Shown here: piece by piece, positions 42,739 to 54,905 of the stretch
Layout of the letters: the number at the start of each line of letters is the position of its first letter
Position numbering within the stretch: the first letter of the stretch is position 1
Assembly (NCBI GenBank): GCA_963573315.1
Contig: OY752140.1
Span: 2,418,001-2,482,000, forward strand
Reading direction: 5' to 3'
Origin: Entomortierella parvispora
Lineage: Eukaryota > Mortierellomycota > Mortierellomycetes > Mortierellales > Mortierellaceae
Length of the DNA stretch: 64,000 nt
Program-made: the position numbers and the translations under genes
The notes under the pieces: model-generated
Seen by the model: the letters and a program-made list of their open reading frames with translations, nothing else
Databases searched by the model: none
What the model was told of the DNA's origin: nothing

Positions 42739-43954
42739 ATGTTCAAGAAGCCCCTCGCCTCGCTCAAGTCGTTCTCGCCCCTGCGCTCCAGCGACAAGCG
42801 CCGCCTGCGTGACGAGATCCTCGCCAGCTTCCCGGCCCTCAAGGACATGGACGCCTTGCTGCCTGAAAACAGCACTGTCAACGCCATCATCGCCCCAGAT
42901 GGTCTTCAGTCTGCTCGCTTTACCTCCTACATCGAGGAGCCTGGGACTCTTTTTACCGACGCCGAGGGAACCCCTCTCTGGTTCAAAATCAGCCACAGCA
43001 AGAAGGATTCTTTGATCGTGCCTTCGATCTACATGCTCTGGAAGTTCCCGACCTTGATCCCGACCCTTACAACCTGGAACCCAGTCGTAGACAAGCTCCG
43101 GAATGGTGCCGACCTCATGATCCCAGGCGTCATCACCTCTGCTGGAACGACAATTCCGGATCTGGAGGAAGGGTCCTTGGTTGCCATTTGTGCGCGAGGC
43201 AACCAGTATCCTCTGGCTATTGGAACAATGGCAGTATCCGGGAAGGTGATAGAGTCATCAAGAGGAAGCATGCCACCCAAGGGCAAGGCCGTTCATTTGT
43301 TACACGTTCATCTGGATCAACTTTGGGCCATGGGTTCTAAAATCGACTTTCCCTCAGATTGGGCGCAGGGGCATGATGGCACCCATTCAACTCTGGACGA
43401 CTACGAATCTTCGGATGACGACTCTGGTGACGAATATCAGGAAAACCCAATCGCAGCTGGAGCAGACTCTGAAATATCCAGGGACCTGGAAGAAACTTCC
43501 CTCGCAGACTCTTCAGAGAACCCACAGACAGAGCAGCAAGTCCCTAGTCAGATAGCACCTGAATCCACCGAGCCAACAAAAGCCGAGGCAGTAGTTGAAC
43601 TAACTACAGAGGAGGTGGACCTCTTTCTCCAAGAGGCCCTGCTCCAAGTTCTAAAGCACAAGATATCGGAGGGTAACGCAAAGGAACTGCTTCCTATGAA
43701 CGCTTCGACGCTGTACTCGTCATATGTCCTACCAAACCGTGCTCGGGGTCGCGCAGCAGAGGCCGACATCAAAAAGTCGAGCTGGAAAAAACTTGCAAAG
43801 TGGCTGAAGGCATCAGAGAAGCAGGGCTTGATCAAGTGCAAGGAAATCAAAGGAGAGCTCTTTTTGCTAAGCGTCAACTGGAATCATCCGCAGTAAGCCC
43901 GCTGCGCCAACCCTACTCTGGTTCACCTTCAGTTTATTGAACTTCGTTTCTGAC

Positions 43955-43985
<31 letters not shown>

Positions 43986-44884
43986 GTAGATTGAAGGCAT
44001 TTGGTGGGCACAAAACTGTGGAGCAGCAGGCAGCACAACAGGCGAAAATTGAAGCTCAAACATCCCGCGCCAATTCCGACGCCACAGAACTCGAAGTCAT
44101 TGAGGTCTATAGGCCCAATAGCACATCTGGAGACCTGTTCGAAACCTCTGGGCGATCGAAGGACGGGTATTTCAGCTGGTCTGAAGTGAAGGCAATTCTC
44201 ACCGCTTATGTCAAGGAAAAGCAGCTCTCGGACCCCAAAAACCAAAGGATGATTCGAGTAGATGAAGTACTTCAGCTTGCCCTCTTTGGTAAGAAAGGAG
44301 AGGCATTGGAACGTGTTCCAAGGGATGGAATTAGCGACAGGTAAAATCGATGTACTTTTTTTTGCAGAGTACTGATGAGGAATCCTAGAGATCTATTGAC
44401 TAAACCCGATATCGTGAAATCTTGTTTTTCTCCTTAATAGACTTATGGCCAACATGGTCCTTTACCATCACATTGGGTACAAGGGCCAGCAGCTTCGGTT
44501 TCTCAAGGGTGTTGTAAGGCCTATCCTTGTCACTCAGGAGATCAGAACTGGACGCAAAACCGTCACGAAAGTGTCAGGACTGGAGTCGTTTTTAATTGAC
44601 GTTGATGCGTTCGCGCAGGAAATCCAAGTACTCTGTGCTAGCAGTGTTGCCAGTAAGTTCCCTTTATATACATATATATCTGTCTGTCTGTCTGGTGAGT
44701 GCACGTTTTCCTTTGTCCTAATCCCATGTCTCTAGTCACAGCGCTGGTAGGCGCATCTCCCAAGCTCAACCTTCGAGAAGTCATGGCTCAGGGTCCCCAG
44801 TTCAAAAACATCTCGGCAGTGCTTCAAGAAAAAGGTGTTCCCAAGAAATATATCGAATTTTTGGATAAGACCAAGAAGAAGTAG
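42739..44884 (+). CDS. Translation initiation factor eIF2D (ligatin, Tma64)
   Basis: Exons 42739-43892, 43990-44340, 44441-44652, 44736-44884; 1866 nt, 621 residues. eIF2D delivers tRNA to the ribosomal P site without GTP and recycles 40S subunits. Order: N-terminal MFKKPLASLKSF with the DUF1947/PUA part (PTLYMLWKFPTLIPTL-like, SIYMLWKFPTLIP; GADLMIPGV, GSLVAICARGNQYPLAIG; HVHLDQLW), an acidic linker, a winged-helix/SWIB part (STLYSSYVLPNRARG, SWKKLAKWLK), and a C-terminal SUI1 domain (GRKTVTKVSGLESFLIDVDAFAQEIQ-like, about 540-610) ending VPKKYIEFLDKTKKK. Start chosen at the ATG matching the family N-terminus. Intron 1 ends in a run of 27 T. Confidence 0.93.
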
Positions 44885-44973
44885 ATTGCAAAATAAATTG
44901 TATGTGTTGCTAAGTTTTAAAATGGCCATGTCAATGGTCTATGTGGGCCAAGGCGAACATTTTTTAATGGGCT

Positions 44974-45333
44974 CTATGCAGTTTCGGACAGGTGGATGAG
45001 GACCTTCTCCAAGTCAAAGTTAGGACTTTCAGGATCAGTGACAACGCCTATAATCACAAAAATGCAGAGGGTCAGTATCATCGATCAACTTATCTAGCTA
45101 CTGCATCATATACGAAAGAAGGTAGCTGCTGCTAGCTTCCCGACACGTTATTCGTCATTGTTACCTCCAGTTGGGGTATTCATCCTGACCCACTCGGCTT
45201 TGGCCTGAGCAATCAAGCGATCACGGTTCTCGATCTTGATCTTCTCAACCTGGTTGTGCTCCAAGGCGGTCAAAGTATTATGGTGAACATAGCCATAGAC
45301 AAGGCCGGCAGCCAAAGCAGACCAACGAGCAAC
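44974..45333 (-). CDS. ATP synthase subunit e (F0 dimerisation subunit), N-terminus missing from model
   Basis: Two exons are clear: 45333-45165 and 45047-44974. They read VARWSALAAGLVYGYVHHN (one transmembrane helix with the GxxxG-type glycine used in dimer contacts; here AAGLVYG), a basic/acidic coiled region (KIKIENRDRLIAQAKAEW) and DPESPNFDLEKVLIHLSETA at the C-terminus. This pattern (RYSAL...PNIDFERVI in yeast Tim11/Atp21) identifies subunit e of the mitochondrial ATP synthase, which builds dimers and cristae. The frame is closed just before 45333 by a TAG that is part of the acceptor, so a short first exon with the ATG must lie upstream; I could not locate it with confidence. Confidence 0.78.
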
Positions 45334-46227
45334 CTACAAGTTCCAATCAGACGCAATACGAGTAAGACTCTATTCCAAATGAAATAGCTTTTCCGCTTTT
45401 CCTTATCTAAAGGCACCGCAGATCAGACAGGCGCAGCGCAGGCAATAATTTGCTTTCTTCTTGCAGTTATTTTCCTCTAATTGCTGGACGCCCTTTTTCC
45501 GCCATCGTTATTCCTTTGCCTGTGTCCGACCTCGCAAACCCAAAGTATTATATCCAGACTCTCAGGGGTTGACGAGACATAACGATTTAGAAAATAAACC
45601 AATCTGATTCTCGGATTGTCCGCAATCGTGTGTGTGCAGTCATAGTAAGAAGCTATTTGGAGGTCTATCCACATACGTTTCTGATTGGGCTGATGACAGG
45701 GGTCGACATTTTTTTCTGAAAAGGGTTGCGAATTACTGCGAATGCATGATGCGGGTTGACCTTTGTCTAAAGTGGCTTGGGCGATCATGTGTCACGTGTA
45801 GACGCGATCCGGGACGTGTCAAAGACAGCCTAAGAGGCACCAGCGTGTGCAGACAGAGGTATTTTCTTGGGGTTGTCTGCGCTGCGTGGTGAGCTCCGTA
45901 GCGGTGCTCCGTGGTGAGTTTAGGGGTCGAGTCGCATGGTGCGTTGGGAGAAGGTCGCACCTTTTCGGTTTTTTCGCAAAGGAGGTCGGCCATGCCATAG
46001 CACGTGACCAAAATGAATACTGTAGAGACAAGAGAAAAAGTGGAATCCATCTCTCTTTCTCCTTCTCTCTATTCACAACCAGCCTGTCCTCGACGAGCAT
46101 CCATCCATCCCCGCATCCCACATGGCCGTCGTCCTGCCTCTGTACTCCGCCCTCTCTCCATTTTCCTAAAAAAAAAAAAAAAGAAAAAAAAAATAGCGAA
46201 GAGAATTTCATTTTAGCACACGCATCC
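45334..46227. other. Region between ATP synthase e and PAN2
   Basis: 894 bp. It should hold the missing first exon of the subunit e gene, but the ATGs on that strand (near 45506 and 45579) lead to stops without a good donor. Close to PAN2 there is a CT-rich run and an A-rich run (46169-46195) directly before its ATG. Confidence 0.35.
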
Positions 46228-49200
46228 ATGGCAGAGACTCCATTTCGACCTCTCAATGTCATTGCTGGGGCTGATCCCACGCTCCCAGTAACAGCCGTCA
46301 ATTTCGATCCGCATCAAGAGCTTCTCTGGACTGCGAATGACAGCGTAATGTCAATCTCAATTCGACTAAACGCGCCCCTGATCTGCAGTAGTAGAATATA
46401 CTGCCTTCTAAACAACTTATTTTGATTCACAGGGCTACATTTCATCTTACTATGGCACAGGGCTACAGCGCTATTCAAGCTACAAAGCTCACAAGGGTCC
46501 TGTGCGCCAAATGATGGTGCTTGACCGTGGTATTGTCTCCATTGCAAAGGACAGTATTCACCTGTCCCACCGTCGTGGTCTTGCAAGCTGGCATCTCACG
46601 TAAGAGTTGCACAAATTTTGATTAATTACACCGGTGCAACATCAACTGGACTCCACTATGGCAAGCAAAGCAGTCTAACACCCAGATTACTGCCGCCACG
46701 TGCGCGTTTACACATTTCCCTACAATAGCGATGACAGCGCTCAAGATCTTCATTCCATGGCTCTTATGGGCAACGCCGAGGTTGTAGTTGCGGGACAGCA
46801 GGACAAGATAGTGTCTATCAACATCATTCGGGGCTCGGTTATGAAAAAGGTGTGAATGAATGGCTTATGTATCTTTAAAAGGCCGATTGTATGTTACTTA
46901 CAGTTCTGGATATTACTCTGGATTGGTTGAAATGATAGGTGGAGACGGAAGCTGAGATCGTGGTCATGAAGAAATCACGACTCCTTGTCTGCGGATCAAC
47001 TCGAGGGGACCTAATTCTGCATGACCCCAGAACGTTAGCAGTAGAGCATCGCATTCAAGCACACACAGGAACCATCTCCGACTTGGACGTCTCTGGCAAC
47101 CTCATTGTAACATGTGGATTCTCCGAGAGACAGGGCAGCTTGATTATCGACCCCTTAGTGAAGGTTTACGATATGCGTACGATGCGCTCACTTGCACCAA
47201 TTCCGTTTCCGAATGGGCCCTCCTTCCTCAAAATGCATCCGAAACTTTCGACGACTGTCTGCATTGCCTCACAGACTGGGCAATTTCAGATGTGCGATGT
47301 TGGGAATCTCACAAGCGGGATTCAGTTTTACCAGGTAAGCAGGGACCCATCGTCTCAGTCATCCTCATTCTACTCCACACAGACACTTACATCTCAACTT
47401 GTGTTATTGTGGAATGAATATCTAGATCAATACCTCCAGCTACCTCAACTGTTTCGATGTGTCCTTCAGTGGGGAAATGGTGGCGTTGGGCGATGCAAGT
47501 AATGTCGTGCATGTGTGGGGCGACAAGCAGGAGCCTCAAATGAACCACTTCTCGAATCCAATTGATGCTCCAACTATGCCAATGCCGCCTGCGGTTGTGG
47601 TGGGTGACAGTGACCCGCTATCTTCCATCGGCATGCCTTATTACAGCGAGCAGTTGCTTTCGTCGTGGCCTGCCAAGACAATCTTCCCAGTGGGACGCAA
47701 GCCTCAAGCTATTCCACCAGTTATTCTCGACAATATGAAGATGATCGACTTTGTTGGCTATGCCCCTAATCCAGGACTACGCCTTCGCAATCAAGCCCCA
47801 TCTCTTCCCAGAGTCAACCTTCGAGATACCCCGAAATTCCGAAGTGAGCAGCAAAAAGAGCTCTATTTTGGCAAGAGGAAAGGGTCAACAGCAGTGGCAT
47901 TTGATCAAGATAATGAGCCCGAGGTCAATTTGGCGACAGGTGATTTGCCAAAGTACTACAAACGGGTGGAAATCAAGTACAGCAAGTTCGGGGTTGAAGA
48001 TTTTGATTTTGGGTAAGCAACACACAGGGGGCTACATCATTTGTGATGGCCATTGGTTGAGACGATGATTTAACCTCATATTGTCATTTTGACATAGGTT
48101 CTACAACAAAACCCAGTTTGGAGGTCTGGAGACGCACATCGCCAATTCATATTGCAACTCTCTTCTTCAAGTCTTGTTTTTCACCCCTCTTCTCAGAACT
48201 CTTGCCAAAGCTCATATTGGTCAAGCATGCCCACGAGAAAATTGCCTAACTTGCGAACTAGGTTTTCTATTTCGAATGTTGGAGGACGCAAATGGACAAA
48301 ATTGCCAAGCAAGGAACTTCTTGCGAGCGTTCAGCACCATTCCACAGGGTATGTAGATGAGGCCCTGCGATATTCTACAGCTCTGTGTTCCCAGCCATTT
48401 CTAACAAGTTATACGTGCTGTCCCTATAGCCTCCGCGCTGGGTCTATTCGAGCCGGACGAGCCAGATGCGAAGACCATGTACACTTCCCTGATACAAAAT
48501 TTCAATCGATTTGTACTTGAGCAGCTGCACCAGGAATGCAGTTTGGACAAGATGCCAGCAGTACCCACGAGCTCTGGTGTTTCCACCCTTCCTAACACTC
48601 CTTCTCCTATCCAGCAAGTATTTGGCATGAAGACGGCTAGCACCAATATATGTGGACACTGTGGAATGGAGGAGGAGAGGGTCACTTATCCCTTCGTTTT
48701 GGATTTACAATGGCCCAAACCAGCTACAACTGCAAACGCGCATCAGTCCTCAAAAAATCACCACCACTCCCACGCAAGGAGTCAACAACTACCTTTATCC
48801 TTTGCCGAAATTCTGCAAACATCGGTCAGTCGGGAATCCCATAACAGAGTCTGGTGCACTCAGTGCCAGCAGTATCAACCCACAACGAGTCGCAAGACCT
48901 TGCAGGATCTCCCGCTTGTTCTCAGTATTAATACTGCTGTGAGCTCGAAAGACGTGAATACGCCAGCTATGTCGGGCATGTTCGTGGATGATAGCGGAAA
49001 GGGCTCAGAATGGCTTCCACTCCGGTATGGACCGTGCTAATGTATACCGTCCCTGAATGCAACAACGTATTCATATTGTCTGCGATTGCATCTAGTTTCA
49101 CTCTAGGTGTCGATGACAGGCATGTCCAAGTGTTGGAAGGGGGACGCGCCTCCAATCCATCTTTCGCTCTAAGCGCTGATTACGAATTGACAGTAATAAC

Positions 49201-51437
49201 TTTTTAAATGCCTGTGCTCCATATCGAGAGATTTTGAGCTTCATTTGAGCTGATAAGCAGAATTTTCTTTATCATCACCTAGGCGGTCGTCAGTCAAGTG
49301 CAAATGGCGGGTGAAGTAGCTCACCTTGTATCCCATATCAAAGGTACGCTTTTACAGATATTCGTGAATTCGTAGTGTAATATGAGACTCATGTTCTCTA
49401 TTTATGACCGAATAGTCATTTCGGATAACGACTCGGAGATTTCGGAACAGTCTCCATGGTACATTTTCAACGACTTTTTAGTCAAGAATGTGCAAGAAGG
49501 AGAAGTCTCCCAATTTCCAAGCAATTGGAAGGTAAAGATCTTGCACCTTTTTTTTTTTTTTTTTTTTTTTTTTAAGAACCAGCACTTATAATGAAATGAT
49601 TTTTGTGAACAATAGCTACCCTCCATTCTTTATTACACCAAGATTAATCATGGACCTCCACCAATGATTACTCAACCCCCAGTTGATTCTGACACAAGTA
49701 TTCTTCATGTCGACTTGTCGATCTCAAAGTAAGTCGATATATACCATATTTTCCTGCTTGCATCGTTGAGTATGAGTTTTAACAACGTTACTGCTCCACT
49801 AGATACCGGGACCCCAAATATGTGTTTTATCAGCTTTTGAGACCTGAAGAGATTAAGCAAGAGGAAAAAATGTTGATTGCCATTGATACAGAGTTCGTTG
49901 CACTTAGTCGGGTAAGACATGACAACAGTAGCGAGGCAGTCTCTTAGTGCCATGGAATCTGAGTTGATCGAAATCATTTATATATTTCTCTTTCCTTGTC
50001 TTGTAGGAGGAAACGGAGATTAGAAGCGACGGAACAAGGTCACTGTTGCGTCCATCGAGAATGAGTCTTGCTCGGGTATCGGTCCTTCGAGGCAATGAGG
50101 GTCCACTGGAATATGTTCCGTTCATTGACGACTACATTGCCACTTCCGAGCCAGTGGTAGACTATCTAACGGAATTTTCAGGCATTCAACGTAAGGATTC
50201 CATGTCTTCATATCTTTAGCATAGCCTTTGGAGCAGAAAGCTTCAACATACGTAATTAATAATTAACCTCTTGATTCGTTTAACCCGATAGCTGGAGATC
50301 TTGATCCTGGTCTGTCCAAACATACTCTTGTGCCTCTCAAGGTCGCATACAAGCGCCTACGGGTTTTGGTTGACATGGGTTGCATTTTTGTCGGTCACGG
50401 TCTTCGCCAAGATTTCCGGATTATTAGTAAGATTTGTGCTCTCTAAAACGACCATGATGAAAGTTAAGCGAAATCTAAGACCAACATTCGATCTCCTTGT
50501 TTGTTTCTCCACAGATATTTTGGTACCACCAGAGCAAGTCAAAGATACAGTCGATATTTTCCACATCAAGAATCGACAGAGGTGGGTTAATGAACGAAAC
50601 CGACATCGATGACTGCAACTGTCTGACCTTCTTTAATCGATACATAGAAAAATCTCTCTTCGGTTCTTGGTGTGGTATCTTCTTCACCAGGATATTCAAT
50701 CGGAAACGCACAACTCGATCGAGGATGCGCGTACAGCCCTGGCGCTGTACAAAAAGTACCTAGAATTAAGTGCTATCGGGATCTTCCAGGAAGTACTTGA
50801 GGACATCTACAACGAGGGTCGAAAGAATAACTGGAAGCCAATCCCTGGCCAGTTTCCATTATCTTGGCCCAGAAGTGCGCAAGTTGCTCAAAGTACAGGA
50901 ATAGAAGCAGGGGCAGGCACCCCAGTCGGAGGTTTATCCTCTAGTCAGGCTATGTTTCAAGATCAATCAAGACCTGCGACTCCATTAACCCCAGGGACAC
51001 CGCTGGGCAATGTTGGGCCCTCTCACGAAGGAACAACCTCCGGTGCCTCTGAAGCATCCGTCTTGAGTGCTGCAGCTGCTGTGAATGCAGTGTCTGGATC
51101 CGCCCAAACTGGACTGAATCTGTCTTCTCACCAACAGCAGCAGCAGCAACAGCAATTACACCTCCAGCAGCAGCACCTTCAGTTCCAACAGCAACAACAC
51201 CAAATGCTTCAGCAGCAGCATTTGCACCATCAGCAGCAGCAACAGCAACAGCAGCTATACCTTCAACATCAACAACACCAGCCTCCACCTGGCCATGGCT
51301 TTTCGTTTCCGTTGAACAGCCAGCCTGCTCACCCTCATTTCTACCCGCCTCCACATATCCTTCAACAGCAGCAAACACAGCAGCTGCAGCTGCAACAACA
51401 ACAACAACAGCATCACCGTCCCTTCCCTCCACAATAA
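46228..51437 (+). CDS. pan2: PAN2, catalytic subunit of the PAN2-PAN3 poly(A) nuclease
   Basis: Exons 46228-46344, 46433-46599, 46729-46849, 46939-47334, 47426-48012, 48098-48348, 48430-49024, 49096-49192, 49283-49343, 49416-49531, 49616-49728, 49803-49911, 50007-50190, 50292-50426, 50515-50581, 50648-51437; 3906 nt, 1301 residues. It shortens mRNA poly(A) tails with PAN3. N-terminal WD40 propeller (to about 330), a linker that wraps PAN3, then a ubiquitin-protease-like domain beginning [17 protein letters not shown]. Its order Tyr-Cys instead of Cys-Tyr removes the catalytic cysteine, as in other PAN2 proteins. The DEDDh exonuclease has [17 protein letters not shown] and [14 protein letters not shown] with all acidic residues and His. 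After NWKPIPGQF an unusual extra tail of about 190 residues is Gln-rich (CAG/CAA repeats, 51130-51420). Confidence 0.95.
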
Positions 51438-51493
51438 AAGAGAGAAGATGGACGACTTTAAAAAATAGAAAAACAATAAACCTTTATTTCACA

Positions 51494-52249
51494 CTAGTCT
51501 CCCTCAATCCTGAAGACAAGTTCGGGTCGGAGATCTTTGACCGAAGCAACGGTCGCTTCGCCCTCCCCCCGTTTCCAGTATCTGACGCCAAACCGCTCGA
51601 TAATCAAAAATTCTAGATGTGCTAGGTTCTCGGCACGTGCAAGTTGGACAGACATATTGCTGGATGACAGAGGTAGAGGCGACGCCATATCCAAAGAAAG
51701 GCCTTCCAGACAATCGACAATGTCCTGAAGGCTACCCACAGAGCGCGCCATTTGCTCAACCGAACCTTCGTCCTCTACGACTACCTTGGTCGTCGTTGAA
51801 TATCTAATACTTGGACTTTGACTCTGATCTTGCGTTTGGATCTTGCGTTTAAGTTGCGCTACCCATGCCAAGCGTTTTAAGCGAGCAGCCTCTACCGATG
51901 TGTGCCTTGCCCCGAGCCAGTTTCCACTGATACTAGGCGACACTTTAGAGGACGAAGACATCAACCACACCAAATCACGCTCTTCCAGTGCAATGGGCAC
52001 TGAGGCTTCGTAAGCAATACACACTCTTTCCAATTTTGACATTCTACGCAAGATGCACAAGCCTCCCTCGAGCTTTAGATAAGATGCCATGGATGGAAGC
52101 ACAAGGCAGAGTTCCTTGCAGTTGGGGATGGCGCGGACCAAATAGGAAAAGATACAGCGACTGTTCCAGCTCATCAAGTTGTGTAGTTTCCTGTTTGCAA
52201 AGGTATCATCAGCTCTCATGGAACCGAAGAGGCGAATGAATGCATTCAT
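51494..52249 (-). CDS. Uncharacterised protein, F-box/LRR-like tail
   Basis: 251 residues (MNAFIRLFGSMRADDTF...VFRIEGD). Short hydrophobic strands such as IPNCKELCLVLPSM, LCILRRMSKLERVCIAYE and LAHLEFLIIERFGVRYW recall the irregular leucine-rich repeats of fungal F-box proteins, but no F-box is present in the frame. It may be the last exon of a longer gene, since nothing marks 52249 as the definite start. It ends 56 bp from the convergent PAN2 stop. Function unknown. Confidence 0.5.
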   Translation of the reverse strand: MNAFIRLFGSMRADDTFANRKLHNLMSWNSRCIFSYLVRAIPNCKELCLVLPSMASYLKLEGGLCILRRMSKLERVCIAYEASVPIALEERDLVWLMSSSSKVSPSISGNWLGARHTSVEAARLKRLAWVAQLKRKIQTQDQSQSPSIRYSTTTKVVVEDEGSVEQMARSVGSLQDIVDCLEGLSLDMASPLPLSSSNMSVQLARAENLAHLEFLIIERFGVRYWKRGEGEATVASVKDLRPELVFRIEGD

Positions 52250-52936
52250 CGTTCGAAGGGAGGGCGAGATGCTGCAGAGAGGGGAATGGTCCCTCGACCG
52301 TTGAAAAAACGTGTCGCAGACGCGTGAACGTGACCATGGTGCTCTTGGTCTGACGACACGATACCCTTTGCTTACAACCGTCGTTCTTCATTCTCAACAG
52401 CATCCTTCTCCCGCCCCCCACCCGCAGCCCCTCATTTCTTCTCTGTGTCCTGTGTCTCCGGTAATGGATCCTTTTATTTGCTCCATGGTGTGGAGTACTT
52501 TGGCAGAAGGAATCCACATTTTCATTCAATCACTGTGGTCAGACCTACTCCATTCATGTTCTGATGACCAGCGGTGAAACTGCTGTTCGAGACTCTGCTG
52601 TTCGAGACTAAGGTTGTCTTGTGCGTGGTGATAATCGGACGCGAAGTTTTCAAAAGAGGACTGCGGTCAGCTTCGTCCCGGCTGGTCTTGTTGGTCAGGG
52701 GTAAAACCGCACGTTGGAAACTAGGACTGTCACTCCTCCTTCTGGTTATCTATTTCTTTTGTTTTGGGGGGCCTCATGTTCAGCTATTTTCTAACGATAA
52801 ACACTCTGATTCAAATGTAATAGATATAGGCACTTCGCGCTCACCGACTTCGTCCTGGACATCAGTCAAGCAGGTGTTTTGTGGTGAACAAGACCAGGAG
52901 TATCCCTATATAACAAAGTCGAACGTTGGCCAAGAA
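52250..52936. other. Intergenic region upstream of the SIM/T5orf172 gene
   Basis: 687 bp. An ATG-less open frame (52574-52936) in phase with the next gene encodes a hydrophobic stretch (LGLSLLLLVIYFFCF). Without an ATG it is probably not translated. A pair of direct repeats of about 15 bp (GAGACTCTGCTGTTC / GAGACTAAGG start) lies at 52588-52612. No separate gene seen. Confidence 0.35.
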
Positions 52937-54905
52937 ATGAAAAAACGGCGACTTTCCGACCAGACTGTTACTCGAGTATGTAATAATACATAGTCATAGC
53001 ATATCCAAGGGTTGCGTTCATGATTTCGTTAACGATAATAACACTTGTCGCGCCTTTTTTTTTTCCTATAGGAAGTGGCAAAACGTGTCTCGAAGCAGGC
53101 TAGTGATTCTGGAGAGTATCAACTAAACGAGCAATCGGGCAGCAGTATCCGAGTAGGCAATAATTCGGTCCTGACAAAATCGAGGGGCAATAGAGGCAAC
53201 AGCAACGATAACAACAACGACATCATAATTCTATCCGACACGGACTCTTGTAGCAATTACAGCAACGACATCATAATTCTATCCGACACGGATTCTTATG
53301 ACAATTACCTTGAGGATGATATCTCTAAGGAGGCTCTGATCGAGATCGATCAGGCTTTCGATGCCAACAATCATGAGCATGGAAGGACAGTTTTTGTAGT
53401 CAAATCACACCCCGCAAAGGAGATCTTGCCGAACCAAGCTAGGAATAAGTCCATGGAACAAAATCAGCCGGATGTCATCTATGTTAATACCAAAGAGTCA
53501 CCGGTGCCTGGGAGTTATCAATGGCTTAATCTCATGTGTCCGGGAATCTTCATCGATGGAGAGATTAATATGAATGCATTTCAAAAGCTCGACAGATCAC
53601 AAAAGGCGAGAATTAGAAACGAAATGGGAGGAGTTCCCAAGGCTCAAGGAGAACCGAAAGCCTTCAGCGGCATATTTTGTCCTGAAGCGTATATCAATGG
53701 CATCCGTTGTATTGCCCATGTTTCCAAGAAAGGCGACATCTGTGATTATCATCGCAAAGGCGAACTCCGGCAAGTGACGTGTACCTCATTCACCAAAAAA
53801 GGACTTCGATGCACAAGACGAAGTTACAAAATGAGACACTCCCAGCAAGAGGAGTGGGGCTACCTCTGCTGGAAACACAAAAATAGCATGTTCCAACGTG
53901 GACACCTCTATCGTTCCGGCATGTGTGCCTCCCTACTGGCTCGAGTCCAAATTAGTCCGTCCCTACTGTTGAAAGAGCAGAAAGAACAAGAACAATACAA
54001 GGACCTCTGTTTCGAACTCTCTCGGAGAAAGACGGTCATTATCACGGCTGACAAGCTCAACGGTAATTTTCACTGGTATAGATGAACGCAATATAGACTA
54101 TATATCTGTTAAGTATTGACCTGTACCTTTATGTAGACTTAACGAAGTACCTGACGCTTCGATTAAGAAGAGGTTAAGAACTGTCATTTGTTCCTTTTTT
54201 CAATTTCTCAGCTCCAGAGACGGTCGAAACGACTTTGAACCATATAAGGAAAAAAGTGATGACACGCTTTATAAAGAATGCCTCCAGAAAGGATATCTTT
54301 ATACCATGGAGTGCACTGAGCATGACATGGCTAATGTGCGTTCGATTGAAGGTACTGTGTCTCATTAGCGAATTGAATTTCTGGGTCAGACGCTGCGCGG
54401 CTTATGTATGCTGTGCGTAGTATCTAACTTTGATTTTTTTTTAATTCTGATTCCAAAAGACTTTGATTCAAGTGTTGGATTCAAAATCGGCTATTCAGCA
54501 CACCTCGAAAACCGCATTATTTCGATGCACGATTGTCACTGCAAGGTCAAAATCTTTCCGCCTAGGACTTTCCCCAAGGTCACGATCAGTTCACTTTTGG
54601 AGTCAACCCAGCATGCCGAGAACTGCCCTGGTTTTGTCTACTTGTTGGAGAAGATCATGCATACAATCTTTGTCGCCAATCAGTACGATATCTCTTGCAA
54701 ACACGGGACATATTGGCGCGATCGGACAACACACACAGAGTTTTTTTGGTTCAAAGCTGCGCCGGGCGATAGTGCTCCTTTCGAGAAAACTAAGGAAGAG
54801 ATGCACGACATGTTTAAAAGCATTGTTACGCCATGGATGGAAGTACTCGTGTCTTTGGAGCAAAAGTTCTATGAACGCCTAAGGAATATAAGGACTATCG
54901 TCTGA
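52937..54905 (+). CDS. Nuclear-type protein with two SUMO-interacting motifs, two zinc modules and a T5orf172 (GIY-YIG-like) domain
   Basis: Exons 52937-52975, 53072-54075, 54212-54351, 54460-54905; 1629 nt, 542 residues. Start MKKRRLSDQ looks like a nuclear localisation signal. Residues 62-93 hold a duplicated unit NDIIILSDTDS (SUMO-interacting motif: hydrophobic IIIL plus Ser/Asp tail). Then two zinc-like modules of similar plan: CPEAYINGIRC...CDYH and CTSFTKKGLRC...CWKH (Cys-x9-Cys...Cys-x2-His), recalling small modules found next to T5orf172 domains. The C-terminal part (GYLYTMECTEHD, VGFKIGYSAHLENRI, HTEFFWFKA) fits the DUF1766/T5orf172 branch of the GIY-YIG superfamily, which binds or cuts DNA. 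The donor at 54076 was picked because only it keeps GYLYTM in frame. Confidence 0.75.
53216..53311 (+). repeat. 48-bp tandem duplication encoding the SUMO-interacting motif
   Basis: Two units, 53216-53263 and 53264-53311, share AACGACATCATAATTC and TATCCGACACGG and diverge at their ends. Each codes for NDIIILSDTDS followed by five residues. Confidence 0.85.

Noticed and set aside
45470-45788. Open frame on the minus strand as first exon of ATP synthase subunit e
   Set aside because: Its composition does not fit the short N-terminus of subunit e, and no convincing donor joins it in phase to 45333.
52574-52936. N-terminal membrane-anchored extension of the SIM/T5orf172 protein
   Set aside because: The frame has only a GTG start and no ATG before 52937; eukaryotic initiation there is unlikely.
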